DNA of 34,353 nt from an uncultured Bacteroidales bacterium. Lineage in GTDB: Bacteria > Bacteroidota > Bacteroidia > Bacteroidales > P3. Positions within the stretch are counted from its first letter, which is position 1, and each line of letters begins with the position of its first letter. Under the pieces are notes generated by a model. That model worked only from the letters and a program-made list of their open reading frames with translations. It made no database searches and was not told the origin of the DNA. The position numbers were made by a program, and so were the translations under genes. The stretch spans positions 1-34,353 of the forward strand of contig CAJUFX010000005.1 of assembly GCA_910586395.1 (NCBI GenBank), written 5' to 3'. Below, piece after piece: positions 5,489-13,802 of this stretch.

Positions 5489-7042
5489 ATGGCAACAAAA
5501 ACCACCAAAAAAGCGGCTGCGAAACCGGCCGCCAAGAAACCGGCCGCGCCTAAGGCGGCCGCCAAGAAAGCCACGCCGAAAGCGGCGGCTAAAACTACGG
5601 CCAAAGCGGCTCCCAAGGCTAAGGCCGGCTATCGTGTCGAACAAGACCTTTTGGGCGATATTCAGGTGCCTCAGTCCGCTTTGTACGGGGTTCAGACGTT
5701 GAGAGGTATCAATAACTTCCACATCAGCAATGTGCCGATGAACCGTTTCCCCAATTTCATCGTAGGTTTCGCCTACACGAAATGGGGCGCCGCCATCGCC
5801 AACAACCAAATCAACCCCAAACGTGTCGATAAGAAACAGTTGGATGCCATCGTGAAGGCCTGCAAGGAAATCATCGCCGGCCAACATCACGAACATTTCC
5901 TCACCGACATGATTCAGGGCGGTGCCGGTACGACGATGAACATGAACGCCAACGAGGTAATCGCCAACCGTGCCCTGCAGATTATGGGCCACAAGCCGGG
6001 CGAATACCAGTACTGCAACCCCAACGACCACGTGAACTGCTCCCAGTCCACGAACGACGCTTACCCCACCGCCATGCACCTGGGGCTGTATTTCAGCCAT
6101 GTGGAAATGGTGGCCGAGCTCAAGAAACTCATCGCTTCCTTGGAAAAGAAAGGAAAGGCTTTCGCCAAGATGGTGAAGATGGGTCGTACCCAGTTGCAGG
6201 ATGCCGTTCCCATGACGTTGGGTCAGACGTTCAACGGCTTCGCCGAAGGTTTGAAGCGTGAAGTGGCCGCTTTGGATGCCGCCGCTCAGGAATTTCTGAC
6301 GGTGAACATGGGCGCTACGGCCATCGGTACGGGTATCAACGCCGAACCGGGTTACGCCGATGCCTGCACCAAGGCTTTGGCTTCCGTTACCAAGCTCAAG
6401 ATTAAGTTGGACAAGAACCTTATTTTCGTGACCTCCGACAACGGCGGTGTGGTCAATTACTCTTCCGGCCTCAAACGTCTGGCGGTTCGTCTGGGCAAGG
6501 TCTGCAATGACCTCCGTCTGATGGGTTCCGGTCCCCGCTGCGGCTTGCAGGAAGTGTTCCTGCCCGAGATGCAGCCCGGTTCTTCGATTATGCCCGGCAA
6601 GGTGAACCCCGTTATTCCGGAGGTGGTGAATCAGGTCTGCTTCCGCGTTATCGGTAACGACCTCACCGTGACGATGGCCGCCGATGCCGCTCAGTTGGAG
6701 TTGAACGTCATGGAACCGGTTATGTGCTATGCGGTGTTTGAATCCATCGAGTTGTTGCAGAATGCTTTCAACACCTTGCGCACGCTGTGTATCGATGGCT
6801 TGAAGGCCAACGAGAAACGTTGCCGCGAGATGGTGGAGAACAGCATCGGTATCATCACGATGCTGAATCCCTACATCGGTCACCACGAAGGCGATGTAAT
6901 CGCTAAGGAAGCCAAGGCCACCGGCGCGAGCGTCATCGATTTGGTTCTCAAAAAGAAATTGATGACCAAAGCCGACTTGGATAAGATCATGAAGACCGAA
7001 AACATGGTCAATCCGGTGAAATTGAATATCAAGGTAAAATAA
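5489..7042 (+). CDS. aspA: Aspartate ammonia-lyase with histone-like N-terminal tail
   Basis: It catalyses L-aspartate to fumarate plus ammonia, feeding fumarate respiration. Residues 48-517 align with E. coli AspA throughout: VEQDLLGDIQVP, QGGAGTTMNMNANEV, CSQSTNDAYPT, GRTQLQDAVPMTLGQ and the superfamily signature GSSIMPGKVNPV with the catalytic-loop Ser. The first 46 residues are an added tail of almost only Lys, Ala, Pro and Thr (repeats of KKPAA/PKAAAKK), like bacterial histone H1/Hc1 proteins. No ATG lies between the tail and conserved residue 50, so the tail is likely translated; a GTG at Val50 is the only alternative. It sits 164 nt after the aminotransferase and is followed by a strong terminator. 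The role of the tail is unknown. Confidence 0.93.
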   Translation: MATKTTKKAAAKPAAKKPAAPKAAAKKATPKAAAKTTAKAAPKAKAGYRVEQDLLGDIQVPQSALYGVQTLRGINNFHISNVPMNRFPNFIVGFAYTKWGAAIANNQINPKRVDKKQLDAIVKACKEIIAGQHHEHFLTDMIQGGAGTTMNMNANEVIANRALQIMGHKPGEYQYCNPNDHVNCSQSTNDAYPTAMHLGLYFSHVEMVAELKKLIASLEKKGKAFAKMVKMGRTQLQDAVPMTLGQTFNGFAEGLKREVAALDAAAQEFLTVNMGATAIGTGINAEPGYADACTKALASVTKLKIKLDKNLIFVTSDNGGVVNYSSGLKRLAVRLGKVCNDLRLMGSGPRCGLQEVFLPEMQPGSSIMPGKVNPVIPEVVNQVCFRVIGNDLTVTMAADAAQLELNVMEPVMCYAVFESIELLQNAFNTLRTLCIDGLKANEKRCREMVENSIGIITMLNPYIGHHEGDVIAKEAKATGASVIDLVLKKKLMTKADLDKIMKTENMVNPVKLNIKVK

Positions 7043-7091
7043 ATAGGACCGCGGCTTCCTGAACGGATGCCGTCTCCGGTTTATTTGCGTG

Positions 7092-7127
7092 AAAGCGGCT
7101 GTCCCGTAAGGGATGGCCGCTTTTTTT
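7092..7127 (+). terminator. Intrinsic terminator after aspA
   Basis: AGCGGC-tg-TCCC pairs with GGGA-tg-GCCGCT around GTAA, followed by seven Ts. It ends transcription about 50 nt after the aspA stop and separates it from the next gene. Confidence 0.88.
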
Positions 7128-7193
7128 GTCGTCGGACTTTTTTTTCATCTGTTTTCGGTTTCATGCGTATATTATATGAAAGGAGAGGTATGG

Positions 7194-8306
7194 ATGATGA
7201 AAAAAGATGGCGGAATGGACGGCAAAGACGCGGTCGGCGTACAGGTGGGAAAGGGGCGGTTTCCGGCCTTGATGGCGGCTTTAGGGACGGCTTTGGGCGG
7301 ATGCTTGGCGGCCTTGTGGGCACCGGTCCGTCGGTATTTTTATCTGACGAAGCGGGATGCGCAGGGTTTCGCGGTGTGGTGCGGCATCATGGGGCTGACG
7401 TTGGCAGCCAAATGGGCGTACCCGAAGTGGGAGGCGGCGCGCCTGTCTAAAGACAGGCTACCGGCCGTGCCGGCTATGCCGGCGGCCGGGGCGGGGACGG
7501 GCGGATTCGGGAAGTTTGGCGGGGCAGTGGCGGGCGGCCGTATGGCGGGTGCCAGCGGTTGGCAGGCTGCGGGCGGTTACGGAGCCGCAGGACAGGCTGC
7601 GGGCAATGGAACCGGTACCTCGGCTTCTTCGGGCGGTCTCGTGGCTTCCGGTGGCCCCGCGGCTTCTTCTGGCGGCCACGGCTCTTGGCCCGCGGCTTCT
7701 CCCGACACCGCCCGCCCGTCCCCGCGCGCCGCCTCCCCTTCGCCTTACGGGTCACCCTACCGCAAGAAAGCCTTTACCATAGACCTTAACCTCGGCGACA
7801 CGCTCGACTTTCAGCAGCTTCGCGGCATCGGCCCGGCTTACGCACGCCGGATTGTGGCCTACCGCGAGCGTTTGGGCGGTTTTGTAGATAAGCGGCAACT
7901 CATGGAAGTGTGGGGCGTGGACAGTGCATTGTATGACCGCATCGCCCCCTCGCTCGAATTGGCGTCCGGGCCGGGGCAGACGGTGCGACCGACCCGGCCG
8001 CTCTACATTAACTGCATGAGCGTGCAGGAACTCAAACAGCATCCGTACCTCGACTACTATCAAGCCAAGGAAATCGTGCGTTTCCGCGAGCGTTACGGCA
8101 CGTTCAAAACCGCGGCCGATCTCCGGAAAGTCAATCTGATGGACGCGGAGACTTACCGCCGCATCGCACCCTATGTCTCCACCGCGATTCCGCCTGCCGA
8201 CACCCCGCCGTCCTCCTCCACTCCCACCTCAGCCAATCCCGCCGCATCCACGCCGTCCGCCTTTTCTTCCGCTGATACGGCGGCTGTTTCCACGGATCCG
8301 CCATAA
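7194..8306 (+). CDS. Membrane-anchored helix-hairpin-helix (ComEA-like) protein
   Basis: I start this at the ATG preceded by AGGAGAGG (7181-7188); an upstream in-frame ATG at 7113 lies inside the aspA terminator and is rejected. The 370-residue product has one or two hydrophobic segments (about 23-45 and 57-75), then some 110 residues of Ala/Gly/Ser/Pro-rich linker. Two helix-hairpin-helix units of the ComEA type follow: about 195-260 (LRGIGPAYARRIVAYRERLGGF) and about 268-330 (LYYQAKEIVRFRERYGTF type). A Ser/Pro/Ala-rich tail closes it. HhH domains bind DNA without sequence preference, and ComEA is the uptake receptor in natural competence. The topology fits a membrane-tethered DNA binder. 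A strong Shine-Dalgarno is unusual for this phylum. Confidence 0.78.
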   Translation: MMKKDGGMDGKDAVGVQVGKGRFPALMAALGTALGGCLAALWAPVRRYFYLTKRDAQGFAVWCGIMGLTLAAKWAYPKWEAARLSKDRLPAVPAMPAAGAGTGGFGKFGGAVAGGRMAGASGWQAAGGYGAAGQAAGNGTGTSASSGGLVASGGPAASSGGHGSWPAASPDTARPSPRAASPSPYGSPYRKKAFTIDLNLGDTLDFQQLRGIGPAYARRIVAYRERLGGFVDKRQLMEVWGVDSALYDRIAPSLELASGPGQTVRPTRPLYINCMSVQELKQHPYLDYYQAKEIVRFRERYGTFKTAADLRKVNLMDAETYRRIAPYVSTAIPPADTPPSSSTPTSANPAASTPSAFSSADTAAVSTDPP

Positions 8307-8388
8307 CTTTGCTCCATTCGCCGTACCGCGGACATGACCAACGCAAACATAAAATGCGAAATATCACGCTTAAATAAATTAAATAACG

Positions 8389-8396
8389 TACCTTTG
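8389..8396 (+). promoter_or_regulatory. -7 element of the cytochrome bd operon
   Basis: TACCTTTG matches TAnnTTTG and is followed by C, as usual. It lies 35 nt before the DUF4492 start. The region about 20 nt upstream is AT-rich (TTAAATAAATTAAATAA) without a TTG, so activator dependence is possible. Confidence 0.55.
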
Positions 8397-8431
8397 CTCT
8401 TGAAAACCGCCCGGCCAAACGCCGCAAAGCC

Positions 8432-8737
8432 ATGAACACGATACGGAAAATAGGCTGTTTCTATATAGACGGATTTAAGGAAATGACGATAGGCAAGACG
8501 CTTTGGATCATTATCTTGTGTAAGGTTTTTGTCTTGTTTTTCGTATTGAAGCTTTTCTTTTTCCCCAATCGGTTGAACGCCTTGCCGGATGAAGCGGCCA
8601 AGGGGGCGTTCGTCGCCACAGACTTGATACACCGCGCGTCCGGTTCATCCGTCGGCTCATCCGCAACCAACGTCGGCTCATCCGCAACCTTAAACGCTAA
8701 TCACTCACTAAATATTCAACAACATGGAAAGCATTGA
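8432..8737 (+). CDS. DUF4492 small membrane protein, cytochrome bd operon
   Basis: The 101-residue protein starts MNTIRKIGCFYIDGFKEMT and has one transmembrane helix (about 22-47: TLWIIILCKVFVLFFVLKLFFF) ending in FFPNRL, the hallmark of DUF4492. This family is found in Bacteroidota directly before cydA and is presumed to be a small accessory of cytochrome bd, by analogy with CydX, although unrelated to it. The C-terminus is unusual: after residue 60 it consists of a Ser/Ala-rich stretch encoded by an 18-bp direct repeat (8651-8668, 8672-8689). The last 14 nt overlap the start of cydA, so the two are translationally coupled. Confidence 0.85.
   Translation: MNTIRKIGCFYIDGFKEMTIGKTLWIIILCKVFVLFFVLKLFFFPNRLNALPDEAAKGAFVATDLIHRASGSSVGSSATNVGSSATLNANHSLNIQQHGKH
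8651..8689 (+). repeat. 18-bp direct repeat, period 21, inside the DUF4492 gene
   Basis: GTCGGCTCATCCGCAACC occurs at 8651-8668 and identically at 8672-8689, separated by AAC. The period is seven codons, so gain or loss of a unit keeps the reading frame and the overlap with cydA. Confidence 0.8.
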
Positions 8738-10283
8738 TCCCGCTCTGATAGATTGGTCGCGCGCCCAGTTCGCGCTCACGGCCATTTATCACTGGCTGTT
8801 CGTGCCGCTCACGCTCGGCCTCTCGTTCATTGTAGCCATCATGGAAAGCCGTTATGTCCGGACCGGCGATGAATTTTGGGCGCGTACCGCCCGGTTCTGG
8901 ATGCGGCTCTTCGGCATCAACTTCGCGCTCGGCGTGGCCACGGGGCTGATTCTCGAATTCGAGTTCGGCACCAACTGGAGCAATTACTCGTGGTTGGTCG
9001 GCGACATCTTCGGCGCGCCCTTGGCCATCGAGGGTATCCTGGCCTTTTTCATGGAATCGACGTTCGTGGCCGTCATGTTTTTCGGCTGGAACAAGGTCGG
9101 CAAGAAATTTCATTTGGCTTCCACTTGGCTCACGTGTCTCGGCGCGGCTATCTCGGCCTGGTGGATTCTCGTCGCCAACGCTTGGATGCAGGCGCCGGTG
9201 GGCGTGGCGTTCAACCCCGATACGGTGCGGCACGAGATGATGGATTTCTTCGCCGTCGCGTTTTCGCCTGTGGCCGTTTTCAAGTTCATCCACTCCATCT
9301 TGAGCGGCTGGGTGTTGGGCGCGGCTTTCGTTATCGGCGTCAGCGCGTGGTATCTGCTTAAAAAACGCGAGACGGAGTTCGCGCTTAAAAGCATCCGGAT
9401 AGCGGCTGTCGTAGGACTGACGGCCGCGGTGCTGTCGGCTTGGAGCGGTGATTTTTCGGGCCGTCAGCTGTTGGAGAGACAGCCGATGAAATTGGCGGCC
9501 GTGGAAGCGCTCTACGAAGGCGGGCAGGGGACGGACCTGAGCGTCATCGGCCTCGTCAATACCGACAAGCATTGGCGGGATGATGCGCCAAGTCTTTACG
9601 GGGGGCTTTATTTGCCCAAAGGCTTGTCGCTCATGGCCACGCATACGCCCGACGGCTATGTGCCCGGCATCAAGGATATACTCGAAGGCGGCTATCCGTT
9701 GTCGGACGGTTCGCGCGCGCTGTCGGCCCAGGAGAAGATCGACCGCGGCCGCAGGGCGGTGCAGGCTTTGGCCGACTACCGGCAGAGTCAGGCGGCGGGC
9801 GACGAGGCGGCCGCCGTGGAACACCGCCGCATTCTGGACGAGAACATGGCTTATTTCGGCTACGGCTATTTGGACGCGCCCGAAGACCTGATTCCGAATG
9901 TGCCGCTCAACTATTACGCTTTCCGCGTCATGGTGGGCTTGGGGCTGTATTTCATCCTGTTCTTCGCATTGGTTCTCTTTTTGGCTTGCCGCAAGGACCT
10001 CTCGCGTTACAGATGGTTGCTGTACGTGGCTTTGTGTACGATACCGCTCGGCTACCTCGCCGGACAGACCGGTTGGATTGTGGCCGAATGCGGTCGTCAG
10101 CCGTGGGCGATACAGGATGTGCTGCCGGTTTCGGCGGCGGTTTCGGATGTGGGCGCCGGGGCGGTCATGACGACGTTTTTCCTGTTCCTCGCCTTGTTCA
10201 GCATCATGCTGGCCGTCGGCATATCGTTAATGGTCAAGTCGGTCCGGAAAGGACCGGCTATGGTTGAATCGTTAAAAAAGTAA
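8724..10283 (+). CDS. cydA: Cytochrome bd oxidase subunit I
   Basis: Subunit I of the bd quinol oxidase, an inner-membrane protein that reduces O2 to water with high affinity. All haem-linked landmarks are present: His23 (IYHWLF, haem b595), Glu pair in EFEFGTNWSNYSW and IEGILAFFMEST, His in KFIHSILSGW (haem b558), Met in FRVMVGLGLY, and GWIVAECGRQPW. Its 519 residues are normal. The quinol-binding loop region (about 230-370) is hydrophilic and holds a charged stretch with DDAPSLYGG and KIDRGRRAVQAL. It overlaps the DUF4492 gene by 14 nt and is followed 4 nt later by cydB. In an anaerobic or microaerobic gut-type organism it scavenges traces of oxygen. Confidence 0.97.
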   Translation: MESIDPALIDWSRAQFALTAIYHWLFVPLTLGLSFIVAIMESRYVRTGDEFWARTARFWMRLFGINFALGVATGLILEFEFGTNWSNYSWLVGDIFGAPLAIEGILAFFMESTFVAVMFFGWNKVGKKFHLASTWLTCLGAAISAWWILVANAWMQAPVGVAFNPDTVRHEMMDFFAVAFSPVAVFKFIHSILSGWVLGAAFVIGVSAWYLLKKRETEFALKSIRIAAVVGLTAAVLSAWSGDFSGRQLLERQPMKLAAVEALYEGGQGTDLSVIGLVNTDKHWRDDAPSLYGGLYLPKGLSLMATHTPDGYVPGIKDILEGGYPLSDGSRALSAQEKIDRGRRAVQALADYRQSQAAGDEAAAVEHRRILDENMAYFGYGYLDAPEDLIPNVPLNYYAFRVMVGLGLYFILFFALVLFLACRKDLSRYRWLLYVALCTIPLGYLAGQTGWIVAECGRQPWAIQDVLPVSAAVSDVGAGAVMTTFFLFLALFSIMLAVGISLMVKSVRKGPAMVESLKK

Positions 10284-10287
10284 GACT

Positions 10288-11436
10288 ATGGATACCTATG
10301 TTTTTTTACAGCATTACTGGTGGTTTCTCGTTTCCCTTTTGGGCGGGATTTTAGTCTTCCTCCTGTTTGTGCAGGGTTCCAACTCCCTATTGCTCTGCGT
10401 CGGTTCCACGCCCGAAGAACGGAAACTCATGGTCAATGCCACGGGGCGTAAATGGGAATTTACGTTTACGACGCTCGTCACGTTCGGCGGCGCGTTCTTC
10501 GCTTCGTTCCCGTTGTTTTACAGCACGTCGTTCGGCGGCGCGTACTGGCTGTGGATGATTATCCTGTTCACGTTCGTGTTGCAGGCGGTATCTTACGAAT
10601 TTCAGTCCAAGGCCGGCAACCTGTTGGGGCAGAAAACCTATCAGGTCTTTTTGGTCATCAACGGCGTGGTCGGTCCGTTGCTGTTGGGCGGCGCCGTGGC
10701 CACGTTCTTTACGGGCTCCGGCTTCTATGTCGAGAAAGGGCAGCTGACGCAGGCCGTGATGCCGGTCATCAGCCGCTGGGGTAGCGCGGCCCACGGCTTG
10801 GAGGCCTTGCTCAACCCTTGGAATGTGGTGTTGGGCTTGGCCGTCTTCTTTTTGGCGCGCGTGCTCGGTCTGCTGTATCTGATCCGTCAGGTGCGGCACG
10901 AGGCTTTGGAACAACGTTGCCGCAAGGCCCTGCCGGTACAGAGTCTGCTGTTCGTCACGCTGTTCGTGGCCTTTGTCGTGTATCTGTTGCTGAAAGACGG
11001 TTTCGCCGTCGATGCGGGCACGGGTGTGGTTTATAGGGAACCTTACAAATACCTGCATAACTTCCTCGACATGCCGGTGGTGGCCGTCCTGTTTCTCGTT
11101 GGCGTGCTGTCCGTGCTTTGGGGCATTGGCAAGACCGTGTTCTGCAAGACCTATCGGGGCGGCATCTGGTTTGCCGGCCTCGGGACGGTCGTGACCGTGC
11201 TGGCGCTTTTGCTTTGCGCCGGTTACAACGGCACGGCCTATTATCCGTCCACGCTCGACCTGCAGAGCTCGCTCACCCTCGCCAACAGTTCCTCCAGCCT
11301 CTTTACACTCAAGGTCATGGCCTATGCCTCGTTGCTGATACCGTTCGTGCTGGCCTACATCGTCTATGCCTGGCGCGCCATCGACAAAAAGCGCCTCACG
11401 ATAGAGGAACTGCGCGAAGACGAAGAGGCGTACTAA
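10288..11436 (+). CDS. cydB: Cytochrome bd oxidase subunit II
   Basis: The 382-residue multi-pass protein begins MDTYVFLQHYWWFLVSLLGG and contains about eight to nine hydrophobic helices, as in CydB. It forms the heterodimer with CydA and binds no haem itself in the classical enzyme. It contains the typical Bacteroidetes features QGSNSLL near residue 30 and GKTVFCKTYRGGIWFAGLG near 285. The 4-nt gap from cydA and the terminator at 11494-11527 define the operon DUF4492-cydA-cydB. No cydCD or cydX is visible in the window. Confidence 0.95.
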   Translation: MDTYVFLQHYWWFLVSLLGGILVFLLFVQGSNSLLLCVGSTPEERKLMVNATGRKWEFTFTTLVTFGGAFFASFPLFYSTSFGGAYWLWMIILFTFVLQAVSYEFQSKAGNLLGQKTYQVFLVINGVVGPLLLGGAVATFFTGSGFYVEKGQLTQAVMPVISRWGSAAHGLEALLNPWNVVLGLAVFFLARVLGLLYLIRQVRHEALEQRCRKALPVQSLLFVTLFVAFVVYLLLKDGFAVDAGTGVVYREPYKYLHNFLDMPVVAVLFLVGVLSVLWGIGKTVFCKTYRGGIWFAGLGTVVTVLALLLCAGYNGTAYYPSTLDLQSSLTLANSSSSLFTLKVMAYASLLIPFVLAYIVYAWRAIDKKRLTIEELREDEEAY

Positions 11437-11493
11437 ACGCTTGACCGCAACGATTGGGTGGCCGCCGCCAGCCCATGGCGTCCATCCACAACG

Positions 11494-11527
11494 AAGCCCG
11501 CCGGGAGAGATTCCGACGGGCTTTTTT
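11494..11527 (+). terminator. Intrinsic terminator after cydB
   Basis: AAGCCCG-CCGG pairs with CCG-ACGGGCTT around an 8-nt loop, followed by a T-run. It closes the cytochrome bd operon. Confidence 0.85.
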
Positions 11528-11550
11528 CTTTGGATTTTTTTGATTTTCGT

Positions 11551-11608
11551 CAGATTATTTCTTTGGAAAATTTCAAAAATTTGACAGATTATTTGTTTGG
11601 AAAATTTC
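11551..11608 (+). repeat. Two 24-bp direct repeats upstream of an AAA ATPase gene
   Basis: CAGATTATTT-c/g-TTTGGAAAATTTC occurs at 11551-11574 and 11585-11608 (one mismatch, period 34). The downstream copy provides the TTG (11593-11595) that is spaced 20 nt from the -7 element. It recalls the repeat arrays upstream of the other two ATPase genes, though the sequences differ. Confidence 0.8.
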
Positions 11609-11623
11609 TATTTAGTATATTTG
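11593..11623 (+). promoter_or_regulatory. Promoter of the first AAA/DUF4143 gene
   Basis: TTG at 11593-11595, a 20-nt spacer and TATATTTG at 11616-11623 form a near-ideal Bacteroides promoter. Only 21 nt separate the element from the ATG at 11645, so the leader is about 15 nt long. Confidence 0.75.
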
Positions 11624-11644
11624 TATTCTTAATAACAGAATATT

Positions 11645-13009
11645 ATGTCATACTATAAGCGGATGATAGATGCCAGTCTGTCGGTATGGGCTTTAAAACG
11701 GGTGCATAAGCCTGTTTTGTTGCGGGGCGCGCGTCAGGTGGGTAAGTCAACGGCGGTTCGACATTTGGGCGAAAGTTTTGCTAACTATGTGGAGATTAAT
11801 TTTGAAAAACAGCCGGAATACAAGAGCCTTTTTCAAGATAATCTGGATGTGCAGCGGATAGTGCCTCAGATGTCGGCCATGTGCGGCAAGCCGATTACGG
11901 CCGGTAAGACCCTCTTGTTTTTCGACGAGATACAGGCTTGTCCGGAGGCCATCATGGCCCTTCGTTTCTTTAAGGAAGATATGCCGTTGCTCCATGTGGT
12001 GGCGGCCGGTTCCCTCTTGGAATTCGCTTTGGCGGAACTGCCCACGTTCGGCGTGGGGCGGATTCATTCCATATTCATGCACCCCATGACGTTCGATGAA
12101 TTTTTGGAAGCCAATGGCGAAACGCTGCTGATGCAGGCCCGCGATAATGCCTCGTCCGATAATCCGTTGCCCGAACCGCTCCACGAACAATTGGTAAAAT
12201 GGTTGCGTACTTATATGTTGGTGGGCGGGATGCCGGAAGTGGTGAAGAAATGGGTGGATACGCACGATTTCCTGCAGTGCCAGGAGATACAGGACGATAT
12301 AGTGGTGAGTTACGAGGACGATTTCTCAAAATACCGTAAGAAAATAGATCCCGTGTTGCTTAGGCGCGTTATGCGGAGTGCCGCCGTTCAGGCCACGAAC
12401 AAGTTTGTATATGCGCGTGTGGGTGAAGGCTATAAGACGAACGAGATCAAAAAAGCCTTGGAAATGCTGGTGCTTGCCGGCATTTTGATTCCCGTTACGC
12501 ATACGGATGCCAACGGGTTGCCGTTGGGTAGCGAAGCCGACAGCGCCTATCGGAAGATGCTGTTGCTCGATTCAGGGCTGATGCTCCGCTTGCTCAATAT
12601 GACGATGGGCGATGTTTTGCAGATCACGACGCAGATTCTTACGGCTAGTGCGGCGGATTTGGTCAATAAAGGTCCGATGGCGGAACTGGTGGCGGGCTTG
12701 GAGTTGTTGCGATACCAAACGCCCAATCTTCGCCATGACTTGTTTTATTGGTATCGGCAGGCTAAGAATTCGCAGGCGGAGGTGGACTATGTGACGGCGT
12801 ATAAGCAAAAGGTATTGCCTATAGAGGTCAAGGCCGGGACGCAGGGCGGCATGAAGAGCCTTTGGCTGTTTATGCGCGAAAAGAAACTCACCGAAGCGGT
12901 GCGCTGTTCTTTGGAAAATTTCGGTTCATTCGAATACAAAGATCAAGAGGCCAAAGACGCTGTCCGGCAAGTGCGGATATGCCCGCTGTACGCGGTCTCA
13001 AGGGTGTAG
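11645..13009 (+). CDS. AAA-type ATPase with DUF4143 domain (first paralogue)
   Basis: The 454-residue protein has an N-terminal AAA P-loop domain: Walker A GARQVGKST at 28-36, Walker B LLFFDEI at 90-96, and sensor-like AAGSLLEFAL. A DUF4143 domain follows, with EVDYV and PIEVKAGTQGG near the C-terminus. Those residues give the D...ExK pattern of restriction-like nucleases, so nuclease activity is possible but unproven. The family is strongly expanded in Bacteroidota and of unknown function. The gene sits between the cytochrome bd terminator and an AT-rich orphan gene, facing the second ATPase. Its promoter overlaps a 24-bp direct repeat and the leader is only about 15 nt. Closest relative in the window is the protein at 28513-29841. 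Confidence 0.9.
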   Translation: MSYYKRMIDASLSVWALKRVHKPVLLRGARQVGKSTAVRHLGESFANYVEINFEKQPEYKSLFQDNLDVQRIVPQMSAMCGKPITAGKTLLFFDEIQACPEAIMALRFFKEDMPLLHVVAAGSLLEFALAELPTFGVGRIHSIFMHPMTFDEFLEANGETLLMQARDNASSDNPLPEPLHEQLVKWLRTYMLVGGMPEVVKKWVDTHDFLQCQEIQDDIVVSYEDDFSKYRKKIDPVLLRRVMRSAAVQATNKFVYARVGEGYKTNEIKKALEMLVLAGILIPVTHTDANGLPLGSEADSAYRKMLLLDSGLMLRLLNMTMGDVLQITTQILTASAADLVNKGPMAELVAGLELLRYQTPNLRHDLFYWYRQAKNSQAEVDYVTAYKQKVLPIEVKAGTQGGMKSLWLFMREKKLTEAVRCSLENFGSFEYKDQEAKDAVRQVRICPLYAVSRV

Positions 13010-13115
13010 GGATGCACCTTCTTTTGGGGAAATACTGTGTTTATGGCAGAAATCTGTGGAAGACCATAGAAAAACGATAGAGTCTGTTACGTTTTTTATT
13101 TCAATAAATATTATA

Positions 13116-13610
13116 TTAAATTTCTTTTGAATAATAGGACTTTAATATTTCTATAAAATGGGGTATTTTTTGCTCTTTGGCAATTTGAAGCATTTTAGGA
13201 AAATCATAGAAATCAACTTGGTATTTTTTTGTTTTGTCATGAGCTATAGATAATTTATCAAAGGATATATCTGTAAATCCCCCGGTACTCCAAATTTCAA
13301 ATACAAATTGTTTATTTCGGATACTATCTTGGCGTAAAGCCCAATCTTTTATTACAGGTATTTTTTCGGATAACCATTTTTGGTCTATTAGACCAAAAAC
13401 CGCAAGTCTTATCTCGAAGACAAACGTAGGGGGAATTTGTAACGTTCTGAAAATGTTTTTATTGCAAATAGTATTTAGATAAAATGGAATAATACTATCT
13501 GCTATTTCTTGTGAAAAATAAGGTTGAGTCTCTTTGCTGTGTAAAGTGTCCTCCATCGGATAATCGATATTCTGTACAAATTCTTTTAAATTATCTATTT
13601 TCAGTTTCAT
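13116..13610 (-). CDS. Orphan protein, AT-rich gene
   Basis: I do not recognise this 164-residue protein. It is soluble-looking, without signal peptide or membrane helix, with a mixed alpha/beta pattern (FEIRLAVFGLIDQ, KQFVFEIWSTGG, YQVDFYDFPKML). Base composition is clearly more AT-rich than the flanking core genes and codon use is different, which suggests transfer. Its own -7 element (TATCTTTG, 13689-13682) lies about 70 nt upstream. It is placed between two AAA/DUF4143 genes and could belong to the same transferred segment. A dedicated partner of one of these ATPases is possible but not supported by any motif. Confidence 0.7.
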   Translation of the reverse strand: MKLKIDNLKEFVQNIDYPMEDTLHSKETQPYFSQEIADSIIPFYLNTICNKNIFRTLQIPPTFVFEIRLAVFGLIDQKWLSEKIPVIKDWALRQDSIRNKQFVFEIWSTGGFTDISFDKLSIAHDKTKKYQVDFYDFPKMLQIAKEQKIPHFIEILKSYYSKEI

Positions 13611-13681
13611 GGTTGCGACTTGTTTCCAAAAGATAAAGTAAATAATTCAATTCTTAAAGCTTATAGATGCAAATCGGTTGG

Positions 13682-13689
13682 CAAAGATA
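13682..13689 (-). promoter_or_regulatory. -7 element of the AT-rich orphan gene
   Basis: On the minus strand TATCTTTG, followed by C, matches TAnnTTTG; it lies 71 nt before the ATG at 13610. No TTG is visible at the expected distance upstream. Confidence 0.45.
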
Positions 13690-13802
13690 TGTAATGTATA
13701 TGTATAGTTTGCTTTCTTCGTCTTGTGGCTCCTTACTTACATTGAATGTGTTATACGTTTTCGCTCAACAAATATAGTACTTTTACCGGATAAACACGAA
13801 CC

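Noticed and set aside
7113..7193. Upstream ATG for the HhH protein giving 397 residues
   Set aside because: This ATG lies inside the aspA terminator stem, while the ATG at 7194 has a strong Shine-Dalgarno at the right distance.
13070..13096. AAAAACG/CGTTTTT stem as terminator after the first AAA gene
   Set aside because: Only seven mostly A-T pairs around a 13-nt loop; the T-run is good but the stem is too weak to list as a feature.
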